A stretch of DNA of 64,000 nt, from the NCBI RefSeq assembly GCF_001650915.1, contig NZ_LXYO01000033.1, forward strand, positions 62,001 to 126,000, in the 5' to 3' direction. The number at the start of each line of letters is the position of its first letter. Position 1 is the stretch's first letter. Position numbers and translations under genes: made by a program. The stretch is from Marinobacter sp. EhC06 (GTDB lineage Bacteria > Pseudomonadota > Gammaproteobacteria > Pseudomonadales > Oleiphilaceae). Under the pieces are notes generated by a model. It made no database searches, was not told the DNA's origin, and saw nothing but the letters and a program-made list of their open reading frames with translations. Of this stretch, positions 28,466-36,897 are shown one piece after another.

Positions 28466-29539
28466 ATGAAAAAGATGACCGAAGCGCAACTCGCAGAACT
28501 TGAAACCGATCTGAACGCGATCCGGGATGAGGTGATTGCAGACCTCGGTGAACGGGACGCACGATACATCCGGCGGATGGTCCGCCTGCACCGGAGTCTC
28601 GAAGCGGGCGGCCGGATCATGATGCCATTCGGGTTCCTGCCGCCGGTGTTCGTTGCCGCCACCGCAACCTTGGGCATTGCCAAAATTCTGGAGAATATGG
28701 AGGTCGGCCATAATGTCATGCACGGCCAGTATGACTGGATGAACGACCCGAGCCTCCACTCCCAGACCTACGAGTGGGATACCGTATGTACCGGCGACTC
28801 CTGGCGCCGCACCCACAATTACGAGCACCACACCTACACCAACATCATCGGAAAGGATCGAGACTATGGCTACGCCGTGTTGCGACTCACTGATGACGAG
28901 CCCTGGAAACCCTGGCACGCGCTGCAGTTCATCAACTACATCCTGCTGAGTGTATTTTTCCAGTGGGGCGTGGGACTGCACGAACTTGAAACGGAGAAAC
29001 TGCGCAGCCGGGAAATCAGCTGGCGTGAAAAACTTCCCTTTCTGAAAGAGTTCGCCCGCAAGGGCGGCCGGCAGGCGTTCAAGGACTACGTTTTCTTCCC
29101 GCTGCTCACCTTTCCGGTGGCTCCGATTGTTCTGGCGGGAAACGTGGGAGCCAACCTGATCCGAAATCTCTGGTCTTCCACGGTGATTTTCTGTGGCCAC
29201 TTTACCCAGGATGCGGAAACCTTCACTGAGGAGGAATGCGAGGGTGAGAGCAAGGGCCACTGGTACTTGCGCCAGCTCACCGGGTCCTCGAACTTCACCG
29301 GGGGCCGCTGGATGCATATCCTGAGCGGCCATCTTAGCTATCAGGTGGAGCACCACGTTTTCCCGGACCTGCCCGCACACCGGTATCCGGAAATATCCGG
29401 GAAGGTACAGGCAGTGTGTCGAAAGCACGGCATTCACTACAACACCGGCAGTTTTTTGAAGCAGTACGGCACGGTGGTAAAGCGGATACTCCGGCATTCC
29501 CTGCCAGAGCGCCTCACCGGCGACGCCACTACGGCATAG
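28466..29539 (+). CDS. Membrane fatty acid (acyl-CoA) desaturase, DesB-like
   Basis: A 357-residue membrane desaturase with the three histidine boxes of the family: GHNVMHGQYDW, HNYEHHTYTN and YQVEHHVFPDLPAHRYPE. These hold the di-iron centre that inserts a cis double bond into acyl chains. Hydrophobic segments fall near residues 50-70 and 150-230. It is in an operon with the reductase and should be controlled by the divergent TetR repressor. The 3' end overlaps the convergent diguanylate cyclase gene by 11 bp. Confidence 0.92.
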   Translation: MKKMTEAQLAELETDLNAIRDEVIADLGERDARYIRRMVRLHRSLEAGGRIMMPFGFLPPVFVAATATLGIAKILENMEVGHNVMHGQYDWMNDPSLHSQTYEWDTVCTGDSWRRTHNYEHHTYTNIIGKDRDYGYAVLRLTDDEPWKPWHALQFINYILLSVFFQWGVGLHELETEKLRSREISWREKLPFLKEFARKGGRQAFKDYVFFPLLTFPVAPIVLAGNVGANLIRNLWSSTVIFCGHFTQDAETFTEEECEGESKGHWYLRQLTGSSNFTGGRWMHILSGHLSYQVEHHVFPDLPAHRYPEISGKVQAVCRKHGIHYNTGSFLKQYGTVVKRILRHSLPERLTGDATTA

Positions 29540-31364
29540 CCGGCTCAAACCGGTCTGAGGGCCGCTCTCCCGGTGACCGGAACGTCACCTTGTTCCGGCC
29601 AGCCTGCTTGGAGGCGTACAGGGCATCATCCGCGGCCGCAATCAGCTCGTTCGGCTCCACGAAAAGCCCGCCTGGAGCCGTCGCGACACCGATACTGACG
29701 GTTACCGGTACCAGTTGCTGCTCCCATTCAAAGCGAAGCTCACGCTCAACCATCGTGCGGAGCTTGTCGGCCAGGGCACGGGAGCCGGCGGCATCGGTAT
29801 AGGGAAGAACAATTGCGAATTCCTCGCCTCCGTAGCGGGCGACAATATCTGTCTCCCGCCTGACAACAGTCATCAGGACATCTGCCAGACGACGCAGGCA
29901 GGCGTCCCCGGCCTGATGGCCCAGGTTGTCATTGAGCAGTTTGAAATGATCGACATCAATCATGATCAGAGACAGGGCCCCCTGACGACGGCTGCGGGCA
30001 GCCTCCTCGGCCAGACGGGTATCGAAATAACGGCGATTGAAAACTCCGGTCAATCCGTCTGTTGAGCTCAGGGCCTCCAGTTGCTGGTTGACGGATTCCA
30101 GTTCCGAGGTTCGCTCAGCGACCCTGGACTCCAGCTTCTCATTCATTTCACGCTGGATTCTCTGGGTTTCCATGGACATGTGCCTGAGGCGATCGGCGAG
30201 AGCGATGGACAGCAGAATGACTTCGAAGGCCGACCCAATCTGGATCCCGAACTCGGTAACAAAGTTGGCCGGAACAATCGCAAAGGTCTTAAGCGTATAT
30301 AAAAGCATCCCCGACAGGAGGGCCGTCCAGGCCACCATGAAATACCGTGCTGGACGGAACCTGCGATAGAGGCACAGGCCACCCGCAAGAATGACGAAAC
30401 CCACCGAAATGGCGGCCATGAATGTGTTCAACCGAATGACAGGACCATAGTCCGGCCACATCAGAGCGCCTGCTCCGGCAACCACGAAAAAGGCCATAAG
30501 CCCCACGAAAATCCGCTCAAGACGGGGCGCATTTTCCTTGAGTGCCAGGAACGACCGGGAAAAGCCGAGAACGCAGAACATGCCGGCAGCAATCAGGAAC
30601 GCGACTGCACGGTTGTTCCACCACGGCGAATCCGGCCAAAGGTGTTCAAACGCCAGTCCATTGAGAGTGAACTGGAGCAGGCCATAGGACAGGATATAAG
30701 ACACGTACCAAAGGTAGTTAGTGTCCCTGAAGGAAACGAAGATCAGTAAGTTGAATATCGCCATGGCCACGAGAAGCCCGTAATAGAGCCCCAGCAGGAA
30801 CCTTTCCTGATGGTCCGTCGCGCTGAAGTTGTCCGAATGCCACAGGAGCGTGCGCATCTGAACAGCACCGGAAGTCTTGACCCGGAAAAAGAGATCGGCG
30901 CTCTGCCCGGTCGGCAACGTTAGCAGGAAATTGATGTTGTGATGATCCCTGGGGCGTTGCCAGAAAGGTATCGAGTCGCCAGCTATCTGCCGGCCAATAT
31001 TCCCGTCTTCCCGAACGATGAAGAGTTCCATTTCATCGATGATCGGATACAGGCCTTCAATTACCCACCGATCATTCGGACTCGAGTTATTGATAACCCG
31101 GGTATGAAACCAGTACGTGGAATCGGTGAAGCCAAAGTTATAGGCGTCGTCGGGAACACCTTTGGACCCGATTTTCGGCCACCGCTTGGCGATCTGGGAA
31201 ATATTGAGGCTGGAGGATGGATCTTCGTAGTAGCTTAAATGCCGGGAAATATCGAGCCTGCCGCTGCCTTCGCTCAGTACAACGGGAAAACTGTCCGGTG
31301 TTCCGGTTGCAGACGCCCCTGCCGAACACAGCGCCAGCAACACCAGCAAGGCAATATGAATCAA
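29529..31364 (-). CDS. Diguanylate cyclase with 7TMR-DISM sensor
   Basis: A 611-residue protein: signal peptide (1-19), periplasmic DISMED2-type domain (about 30-165, TYWFHTRVINNSSPNDRWVIE), seven membrane segments (about 180-390), a short coiled coil (QRIQREMNEKLESRVAERTSELE) and a GGDEF domain at the C-terminus. The catalytic motif is YGGEEF and the inhibitory I-site RETD is exactly five residues upstream, so it should make cyclic di-GMP and be product-inhibited. The signal sensed is unknown. Confidence 0.93.
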   Translation of the reverse strand: MIHIALLVLLALCSAGASATGTPDSFPVVLSEGSGRLDISRHLSYYEDPSSSLNISQIAKRWPKIGSKGVPDDAYNFGFTDSTYWFHTRVINNSSPNDRWVIEGLYPIIDEMELFIVREDGNIGRQIAGDSIPFWQRPRDHHNINFLLTLPTGQSADLFFRVKTSGAVQMRTLLWHSDNFSATDHQERFLLGLYYGLLVAMAIFNLLIFVSFRDTNYLWYVSYILSYGLLQFTLNGLAFEHLWPDSPWWNNRAVAFLIAAGMFCVLGFSRSFLALKENAPRLERIFVGLMAFFVVAGAGALMWPDYGPVIRLNTFMAAISVGFVILAGGLCLYRRFRPARYFMVAWTALLSGMLLYTLKTFAIVPANFVTEFGIQIGSAFEVILLSIALADRLRHMSMETQRIQREMNEKLESRVAERTSELESVNQQLEALSSTDGLTGVFNRRYFDTRLAEEAARSRRQGALSLIMIDVDHFKLLNDNLGHQAGDACLRRLADVLMTVVRRETDIVARYGGEEFAIVLPYTDAAGSRALADKLRTMVERELRFEWEQQLVPVTVSIGVATAPGGLFVEPNELIAAADDALYASKQAGRNKVTFRSPGERPSDRFEPAMP

Positions 31365-31476
31365 ACCGGCCCCGACAACTGTTATTGTAATTTATGAATC
31401 CAGGTCCATATTATCGGACCCGCCGGGTGCCTGGCGTAAAAAAGGGATTTGATTCGTAAGTTTCTGTATCGACTGC

Positions 31477-31914
31477 TTACGCGATCTGCAGCAGCCTCAA
31501 CAACTGCGGCCGGTGCTGTTCCTGGATGACGTCAGCAAGAGTGTATTTGTCGAGCACTTCCAGAAAGGCCTTTAACGCCTCACCGAACATCGATTTCAGG
31601 CCACACACAGGCGTTATCTTGCAGGCATTCTTGGACGAAAAGCATTCCACAATGCTCAGGTCCTGTTCGGTTTCCCGTACCAGAATGCCGATACTGATAT
31701 CCGAAGGCGAACGGTGCAGACGCATTCCCCCTTTCTTGCCCCGGATGGTCTCAATGTAGCCCTTCTTGTTCAGCTGGTGCACCACCTTCATGAGGTGGTT
31801 TTTAGAAATGTCATAGCTGTCAGCGATTTCCTGAATGGTCGCCAGACGATCACCCTGAACTGCCAGATATATCAGTACTCGAAGTGAATAATCCGTGTAG
31901 CGGGTGATGTGCAT
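31477..31914 (-). CDS. nsrR: NsrR-type nitric oxide-sensing Rrf2 repressor
   Basis: A 145-residue Rrf2-family regulator. The winged helix is in ATIQEIADSYDISKNHLMKVVHQLNKKGYI and the wing in GKKGGMRL. The cluster ligands C91, C98 and C104 (VECFSSKNACKITPVCG) are spaced as in NsrR, which uses an iron-sulfur cluster to sense NO and derepress detoxification genes. It lies next to a quinol NO reductase whose upstream region carries an NsrR-like palindrome. Confidence 0.9.
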   Translation of the reverse strand: MHITRYTDYSLRVLIYLAVQGDRLATIQEIADSYDISKNHLMKVVHQLNKKGYIETIRGKKGGMRLHRSPSDISIGILVRETEQDLSIVECFSSKNACKITPVCGLKSMFGEALKAFLEVLDKYTLADVIQEQHRPQLLRLLQIA

Positions 31915-31942
31915 TCAAAACTCCAGTCGTTATCGCAATCGT

Positions 31943-32362
31943 TTAATAAGAGGGTCGCGTCACCAGGTAACACGCGGTGCCGCACAAAAAAACGCCAGAA
32001 ATGCCCAACACCATCCCTGATGCTCCAAGCGCAAACAGCATTCCCCAACTCAGGGCCATCATGCTGCAAGCCAGCAGCTTCGCCCGTGCCGGCACTGCCC
32101 TGCGTGTGCGCCACTGATCAATGGCAGGGCCGAACCTGGGATGGTCTTCAAGCCACTGAGCAAAAGCCGGAGACCCCTTGCTGGCAAAGAATGCGGCCAA
32201 CAGAACGAAAGGCGTTGTGGGCAATAGCGGCAACACCACTCCGGCAGCAGCCAGCGCAATTGACATATACGCAAGAATTCGGAATCCGGTTTTCCCAAAA
32301 CGGTCGCCCATCGCGGGGTTCTCACCAAGGTTCATAACTGCATCTATTCTACCGGGATTCAA
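31943..32362 (-). CDS. YbaN family (DUF454) inner-membrane protein
   Basis: A 139-residue protein with three or four membrane segments and the DUF454 signature VVLPLLPTTPFVLLAAFFASKGSPAFAQWL. YbaN homologues are small inner-membrane proteins of unknown function, found near haem, iron or respiration genes. The ATG at 32362 overlaps the stop of the upstream small gene (ATGA), supporting that start over the internal ATG at 32335. Confidence 0.85.
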   Translation of the reverse strand: MNPGRIDAVMNLGENPAMGDRFGKTGFRILAYMSIALAAAGVVLPLLPTTPFVLLAAFFASKGSPAFAQWLEDHPRFGPAIDQWRTRRAVPARAKLLACSMMALSWGMLFALGASGMVLGISGVFLCGTACYLVTRPSY

Positions 32363-32583
32363 TGAACAGGTCTGCCCAAACGGCTAAGAAAAACCAGACG
32401 CGCCACGTAGGCAACCTTGATACCGACCGCAAAAATCAGGGTTCCGATGTGGGCGGCAATTTGCACAGACAGCGCAAGCGCGCCCGCCAACGGGTATGCG
32501 AGCAGAATTGTAACCATCAAACCCAACACTGACAGTCCCAGGGTGCTGTTTGCTGTGAAAAGCCACTTTTCGTAGTCACTCAT
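32359..32583 (-). CDS. Small two-segment membrane protein, unknown function
   Basis: A 74-residue protein with two hydrophobic segments (about 15-35 and 40-66). I do not recognise the family. It overlaps the YbaN-like gene by 4 bp and is divergent from the NO reductase, with candidate NsrR sites in between, so a role in NO stress is plausible from context only. Confidence 0.7.
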   Translation of the reverse strand: MSDYEKWLFTANSTLGLSVLGLMVTILLAYPLAGALALSVQIAAHIGTLIFAVGIKVAYVARLVFLSRLGRPVH

Positions 32584-32595
32584 GAACTCACCTAT

Positions 32596-32618
32596 AACAT
32601 TTCCTTTGAATACATCTT
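32596..32618. promoter_or_regulatory. Candidate NsrR half-palindrome near the small membrane gene
   Basis: Read on the minus strand, AAGATGTATTC matches 9 of 11 positions of the NsrR half-site AAGATGCATTT; the second half matches only 6 of 11. It lies 13-35 bp before the start codon of the 74-residue protein. Weak on its own; helped by the better site at 32759-32781. Confidence 0.4.
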
Positions 32619-32758
32619 AATACTAAGTCGGCTCCAGGGAAAAATCAAACCGTAGAATTGCACCCACATGAAACCACCCCTCACCCCCATATAAGCCTTT
32701 CGATATACCCAAAAATAAATTTGACACCTCAAATGCATCAAATCAAAATTCCGGAATA

Positions 32759-32781
32759 AAGATTTATATTAAATAAATGTT
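32759..32781. promoter_or_regulatory. NsrR-like operator upstream of the NO reductase
   Basis: A 23-bp near-palindrome with half-sites AAGATTTATAT and AAATAAATGTT separated by one base. Each matches the NsrR half-site at 8 of 11 positions, in the right 11-1-11 layout. A TTGACA (32721-32726) with CAAAAT 17 bp later could be the promoter it blocks. nsrR itself is encoded less than 1 kb away. Confidence 0.6.
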
Positions 32782-32799
32782 TATCGAGGAGACAGTGTT

Positions 32800-32853
32800 A
32801 TGAAACAGCAAGACGCCTACCCGACCCGACTGGGAGGAGCGCACCATGGCTAA
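32800..32853 (+). CDS. Putative 17-codon leader peptide overlapping norB
   Basis: ATG at 32800 with a GAGGAG ribosome site 8-13 bp upstream opens a frame of 17 codons (MKQQDAYPTRLGGAHHG) that ends at TAA 32851-32853, overlapping the norB start by 8 bp. The norB ribosome site GGGAGGAG lies inside it. The arrangement is that of a translationally coupled upstream ORF. Whether it is translated is unknown. Confidence 0.35.
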   Translation: MKQQDAYPTRLGGAHHG

Positions 32854-35137
32854 GTACCGCCGACTCTGGTTTTTGTTGATCGGGATTCTGGCAGTAACCT
32901 TCACACTACTGGGGTATTTCGGTGCCGAGGTGTATCGCGAAGCGCCGCCCATTCCGGATCTCGTTGTGTCCGCCGACGGCGACACCCTGATGACCGAGGA
33001 GAGCATTCTTGACGGGCAGACTGCCTGGCAGTCCGTCGGGGGTATGCAGCTTGGCTCGATCTGGGGTCATGGTGCCTACCAGGCACCGGACTGGACCGCC
33101 GACTGGCTGCACCGGGAACTGGAAACCTGGCTGGACATCGCAGCCCGGGAAGAGTACGGACAGGACTGGCACAGCCTCAGCGGGCAGCAGCAGAACGCCC
33201 TGCAGTACGACCTGAAAAACGAGTACCGCACCAATACCTACGATGCCGGTACCAGCACCCTGCACCTTTCCGAGCGCAGGACCGAAGCTATTGCCAAAAC
33301 AGCGGACTACTACAGCCGCCTGTTCAGCGACGCCCCGGAACTGCAGTCTACCCGCGAAAACTACGCCATGAAGGAAAACACTCTGCCCAGCGCCGAGCGT
33401 CGTGAGCGGATGACCGAGTTTTTCTTCTGGACTGCCTGGGCCGCCGCTACCGAGCGCCCGGACAGTGACGTCACCTACACAAACAACTGGCCCCACGAGC
33501 CGCTTATCGATAACAGACCGAGCGGCGAGAACGTGGTCTGGTCGTTAATAAGTGTGGTTCTCCTGATTGCCGGTGTCGGTGGCCTGGTCTGGGCCTGGGC
33601 TTTCCTTCGCAAAGAAGATGAAGAACCACAGGCCCCACTCAAGGACCCTCTCAGCGAGGCTGGGCTGACCCCTTCCCAAAAGGCACTGGGCAAATACCTT
33701 TTGCTGGTTGTTGGCCTCTTCACTTTCCAGGTCATGCTGGGCGGCTTTACTGCCCACTATACGGTTGAAGGTCAGGGTTTCTACGGCATCGAGACTTCTG
33801 AGTGGTTCCCCTACTCCCTGATGCGTACCTGGCACATTCAGTCTGCCATGTTCTGGATTGCCACCGGCTTCCTGGCCGCTGGTCTGTTCCTCGCCCCTAT
33901 CATTAATGGCGGCAAGGATCCGAAATTCCAGAAACTGGGCGTTGATGTGCTGTTCTGGGCCCTGGTGGCTGTGGTTGCCGGTTCGTTTATTGGCAACTTC
34001 CTCGCCATCAACCAGATCATGCCAGCCAACCTCAGCTTCATGCTGGGCCACCAGGGTTACGAGTATGTAGATCTTGGCCGCCTCTGGCAGATTGGCAAGT
34101 TCCTCGGCATCGTGTTCTGGCTGGTGCTGATGCTGCGCGGTATTGTTCCCGCCCTTCGCCAGCCTGGTGACAAGAACCTGCTGGCCCTGCTGACCGCTTC
34201 GGTGGTTGCCATCGGCCTGTTCTATGGCGCCGGCTTCTTCTATGGGGAGCGTACTCATATCTCGATCATGGAGTACTGGCGCTGGTGGATTGTCCACCTG
34301 TGGGTAGAGGGCTTCTTTGAAGTGTTCGCAACCACTGCCCTGGCCTTCATCTTCTGCAGCATGGGCCTGGTATCCCGCACCGTGGCAACGTCTGCCAGCC
34401 TGGCCTCCGCCAGCCTGTTCATGCTCGGGGGTGTGCCCGGCACCTTCCACCACCTGTACTTCTCCGGCACCACGACACCGGTCATGGCTGTGGGCGCCAC
34501 CTTCAGTGCGCTGGAAGTGGTACCACTTGTGGTACTCGGTTACGAAGCCTGGGAAAACTGGCGCCTGAAGTCCCGTGCCCCCTGGATGGAAAATATCCGC
34601 TGGCCGCTAACCTTCTTTGTGGCGGTCGCCTTCTGGAACATGCTGGGTGCCGGCGTGCTCGGGTTCATGATCAACCCGCCAATCGCGCTGTATTACATTC
34701 AGGGCCTGAACACCACGCCCACCCACGCCCACGCGGCCCTGTTCGGTGTCTATGGCTTCCTCGCCCTGGGCTTCGCACTAATGATCCTGCGTTACATCCG
34801 TCCGCGCATCGTCTTTGACGAGCGGCTGATGAAAGTCGGCTTCTGGTGGCTGAACATTGGGCTGGTCCTGATGTTGTTCACCAGCCTGTTGCCGGTCGGC
34901 TTTATCCAGTTCATTGCCAGCGCCAGCGAGGGCCTGTGGTATGCACGCAGTGAAGCCTTCATGCAGAGCGACATCCTGCAAACCCTGCGCTGGGTCAGAA
35001 CCATTGGCGACGTTGTCTTCATCGTCGGCGCCCTCGCCGTAACCTGGCAGGTCGTGAAGGGTGTTTTCTTCCCGGATCTGGAGCCGGTCGCCCTTGAAAC
35101 CGATGAAAGCGGCGCTGCCAGCGAGCTGAGCGCCTGA
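32846..35137 (+). CDS. norB: Quinol-dependent nitric oxide reductase (qNOR)
   Basis: A 763-residue haem-copper oxidase-superfamily protein that reduces 2 NO to N2O using quinol. The length and the N-terminal periplasmic extension (about 35-220, VSADGDTLMTEESILDGQTAWQS onward) identify the single-subunit qNOR (NorZ) form rather than the NorBC enzyme. The C-terminal two-thirds has 12 or more membrane segments with the haem and FeB ligands around WRWWIVHLWVEGFFEVFATT and GTFHHLYFSGTTTP. The gene faces nsrR and carries an NsrR-like operator. No norC, norD or norQ is present. Confidence 0.94.
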   Translation: MAKYRRLWFLLIGILAVTFTLLGYFGAEVYREAPPIPDLVVSADGDTLMTEESILDGQTAWQSVGGMQLGSIWGHGAYQAPDWTADWLHRELETWLDIAAREEYGQDWHSLSGQQQNALQYDLKNEYRTNTYDAGTSTLHLSERRTEAIAKTADYYSRLFSDAPELQSTRENYAMKENTLPSAERRERMTEFFFWTAWAAATERPDSDVTYTNNWPHEPLIDNRPSGENVVWSLISVVLLIAGVGGLVWAWAFLRKEDEEPQAPLKDPLSEAGLTPSQKALGKYLLLVVGLFTFQVMLGGFTAHYTVEGQGFYGIETSEWFPYSLMRTWHIQSAMFWIATGFLAAGLFLAPIINGGKDPKFQKLGVDVLFWALVAVVAGSFIGNFLAINQIMPANLSFMLGHQGYEYVDLGRLWQIGKFLGIVFWLVLMLRGIVPALRQPGDKNLLALLTASVVAIGLFYGAGFFYGERTHISIMEYWRWWIVHLWVEGFFEVFATTALAFIFCSMGLVSRTVATSASLASASLFMLGGVPGTFHHLYFSGTTTPVMAVGATFSALEVVPLVVLGYEAWENWRLKSRAPWMENIRWPLTFFVAVAFWNMLGAGVLGFMINPPIALYYIQGLNTTPTHAHAALFGVYGFLALGFALMILRYIRPRIVFDERLMKVGFWWLNIGLVLMLFTSLLPVGFIQFIASASEGLWYARSEAFMQSDILQTLRWVRTIGDVVFIVGALAVTWQVVKGVFFPDLEPVALETDESGAASELSA

Positions 35138-35191
35138 TCGACCAGAGCGCGGGCCAGGGAAGGCCCACTCTGACCTACCTGATGGTAGGCT

Positions 35192-35207
35192 TACCTCCCG
35201 AGGGGTA
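35192..35207. promoter_or_regulatory. NarL-type 7-2-7 site upstream of moaA
   Basis: TACCTCC-CG-AGGGGTA, two inverted heptamers with a 2-bp gap. The right one read in reverse (TACCCCT) matches the NarL heptamer TACYYMT perfectly and the left differs only at the last base. It ends 76 bp before moaA. narXL is encoded in this window. Confidence 0.55.
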
Positions 35208-35283
35208 TCGCAATTTGGTGATCCGATCTGCAATACTTGGTCTATACTCAGGTTAAAAAACAATCGGCAACAGGACCAACCCG

Positions 35284-36276
35284 ATGCCCCAGAGCAAGCT
35301 GACAGACCGTTTTGGTCGCACCGTTAACTACGTGCGTCTGTCCGTCACTGACCGGTGCGACTTCCGCTGCGTGTACTGTATGGCCGAGGACATGACTTTC
35401 CTGCCCCGCCAGCAGGTTCTCACCCTGGAAGAAATCGCCCGCGTTGCCCGCAACTTCGTTGACCTGGGTACCGAAAAAATTCGGCTGACCGGCGGCGAAC
35501 CTCTGGTGCGCAAAGACATCCTGGAGCTGGTAAAGGAAATCGGCACCTACGGGCTGCGCGACTTTGCCATGACCACCAATGGCAGCCAGCTCACCACCAT
35601 GGCCGAGCCTCTGCGCAAGGCCGGTATGCATCGGTTGAACATCAGCCTGGATTCCCTGGACGCCGACAAATTCCGCAACATCACCCGCACCGGCAAGCTT
35701 TCACAGGTGCTGGACGGTATTGATGCCGCCCGGGAGGCCGGCTTCCGGGGCATCAAGATCAATACGGTGGTGATGAAGGGCCGCAACGACGAAGAGATTC
35801 CCGAGCTGATCGAGTTCGCCCGCAAGAAGCAGGTGGATATCAGCTTTATTGAAGAGATGCCCCTGGGCGAGATTTCCGAGCACGACCGGGGTCTGGCGCT
35901 GTGCACCAGCGAAGAGGTGCGGGACATTATCCGAAAGCACCATGAGCTGGTACCCGCTACCGAAGATTCCGGCGGTCCCGCCCGGTATTACCGGATGGAG
36001 GATAGCGAGACCCGGGTCGGTTTCATTTCCCCCCATTCCCACAACTTCTGCTCTACCTGCAATCGGGTAAGGGTGACCGTTGAAGGTCGGCTGCTTCTTT
36101 GCCTGGGCAACGAGCACTCGGTGGATCTACGCAGGGTTCTGCGGGGCAATCCGGTGACCGATGACAAGCTGCGGGAAACCATTATCAATGCCATGGATCT
36201 GAAGCCGGAGCGGCATCACTTCTCCACCAATGGGGATGTGCAGATTCTTCGGTTCATGAATATGACCGGCGGCTAA
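35284..36276 (+). CDS. moaA: GTP 3',8-cyclase
   Basis: A 330-residue radical SAM enzyme for the first step of molybdenum cofactor synthesis. The N-terminal cluster is C25-C29-C32 in [12 protein letters not shown]. The C-terminal cluster cysteines are in [20 protein letters not shown]. The chain ends in the conserved Gly-Gly needed for activity. It fits here because NarG, encoded downstream, needs molybdopterin. Length is normal. A NarL-type palindrome lies in the 146-bp gap after norB. Confidence 0.95.
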   Translation: MPQSKLTDRFGRTVNYVRLSVTDRCDFRCVYCMAEDMTFLPRQQVLTLEEIARVARNFVDLGTEKIRLTGGEPLVRKDILELVKEIGTYGLRDFAMTTNGSQLTTMAEPLRKAGMHRLNISLDSLDADKFRNITRTGKLSQVLDGIDAAREAGFRGIKINTVVMKGRNDEEIPELIEFARKKQVDISFIEEMPLGEISEHDRGLALCTSEEVRDIIRKHHELVPATEDSGGPARYYRMEDSETRVGFISPHSHNFCSTCNRVRVTVEGRLLLCLGNEHSVDLRRVLRGNPVTDDKLRETIINAMDLKPERHHFSTNGDVQILRFMNMTGG

Positions 36277-36302
36277 GCGGCCGGCACAACAACTAGCACA
36301 AC

Positions 36303-36340
36303 AAAAGGGGTCAGATGAAAGCTTTCGTCTGACCCCTTTT
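36303..36340. terminator. Bidirectional rho-independent terminator between moaA and nosL
   Basis: A 19-bp inverted repeat, left arm 36303-36321 beginning AAAAGGGGTCAGA, right arm 36322-36340 ending TCTGACCCCTTTT, with one G-U pair and an A run and T run at either end. It separates the convergent 3' ends of moaA and nosL and would work in both directions. Confidence 0.88.
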
Positions 36341-36346
36341 TCATTT

Positions 36347-36883
36347 CTAGTGGTCCATTCCATCCATGCTATGCATCGCCATGCCGGTATTCAGGTGATC
36401 CATGGTGATTTCACTGTAAGCCATTACCTCGCCACCCTGTTCGTTGGCAAAATTTTCTGCATCAGCCTGACTGGCAAATGATGCCAGAGTTGGGCCCATG
36501 GCGCCTTTTCGGCTGGAACCGACAACGTAGAAGGCTTCACGGGCGTCAATAAGAGCGGTGTCGTCCGGGCTTTCCCACTCAGTCTCGGCCATATCGTGAA
36601 CGTACACGGTGTGATTTCGGTTAACGTTCTCTGGTTGGAGCACCCACGCGAACATGTCTCGGGTGGAGCAGAACTTGTTGACGTGCTGGTCCTTTTCGGT
36701 GATCGCCTGGCCTTTGGGACCCGGAAAGTTTGTGATGACCATGCCGCAGACGTGGCATTCATCGCCAGTTGCAAAATTGACCGGGGCGGCTTTGGCAGTC
36801 GTTTGTTCCTCGCTACCTGAGCAGGCTGTCAATGTGAGGACTGCCAGGGCGGCGAGGAGCCAGTTGAGTTTACTTCTGTTCAT
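36347..36883 (-). CDS. nosL: NosL copper-chaperone lipoprotein for N2O reductase
   Basis: A 178-residue lipoprotein from the ATG at 36883 (lipobox LTAC, acylated Cys21). An open frame continues upstream but is a shadow of nosY. The NosL signature is GDECHVCGMVITNFPGPKGQ. It binds Cu(I) and helps assemble the CuZ centre of NosZ. The C-terminus is Met/His-rich (NTGMAMHSMDGMDH), an extra likely metal-binding tail. It is the last gene of the nos operon. Confidence 0.93.
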   Translation of the reverse strand: MNRSKLNWLLAALAVLTLTACSGSEEQTTAKAAPVNFATGDECHVCGMVITNFPGPKGQAITEKDQHVNKFCSTRDMFAWVLQPENVNRNHTVYVHDMAETEWESPDDTALIDAREAFYVVGSSRKGAMGPTLASFASQADAENFANEQGGEVMAYSEITMDHLNTGMAMHSMDGMDH

Positions 36884-36897
36884 CGGGATAACTCCGT

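Noticed and set aside
32721..32741. FNR box upstream of norB (TTGAC followed by TCAA)
   Set aside because: The two half-sites are separated by the wrong distance; TTGACA is better read as a possible -35 box.
35138..35283. Molybdenum-cofactor riboswitch upstream of moaA
   Set aside because: The leader has small hairpins but I could not recognise the conserved Moco motif, and the main palindrome is better explained as a NarL-type site.
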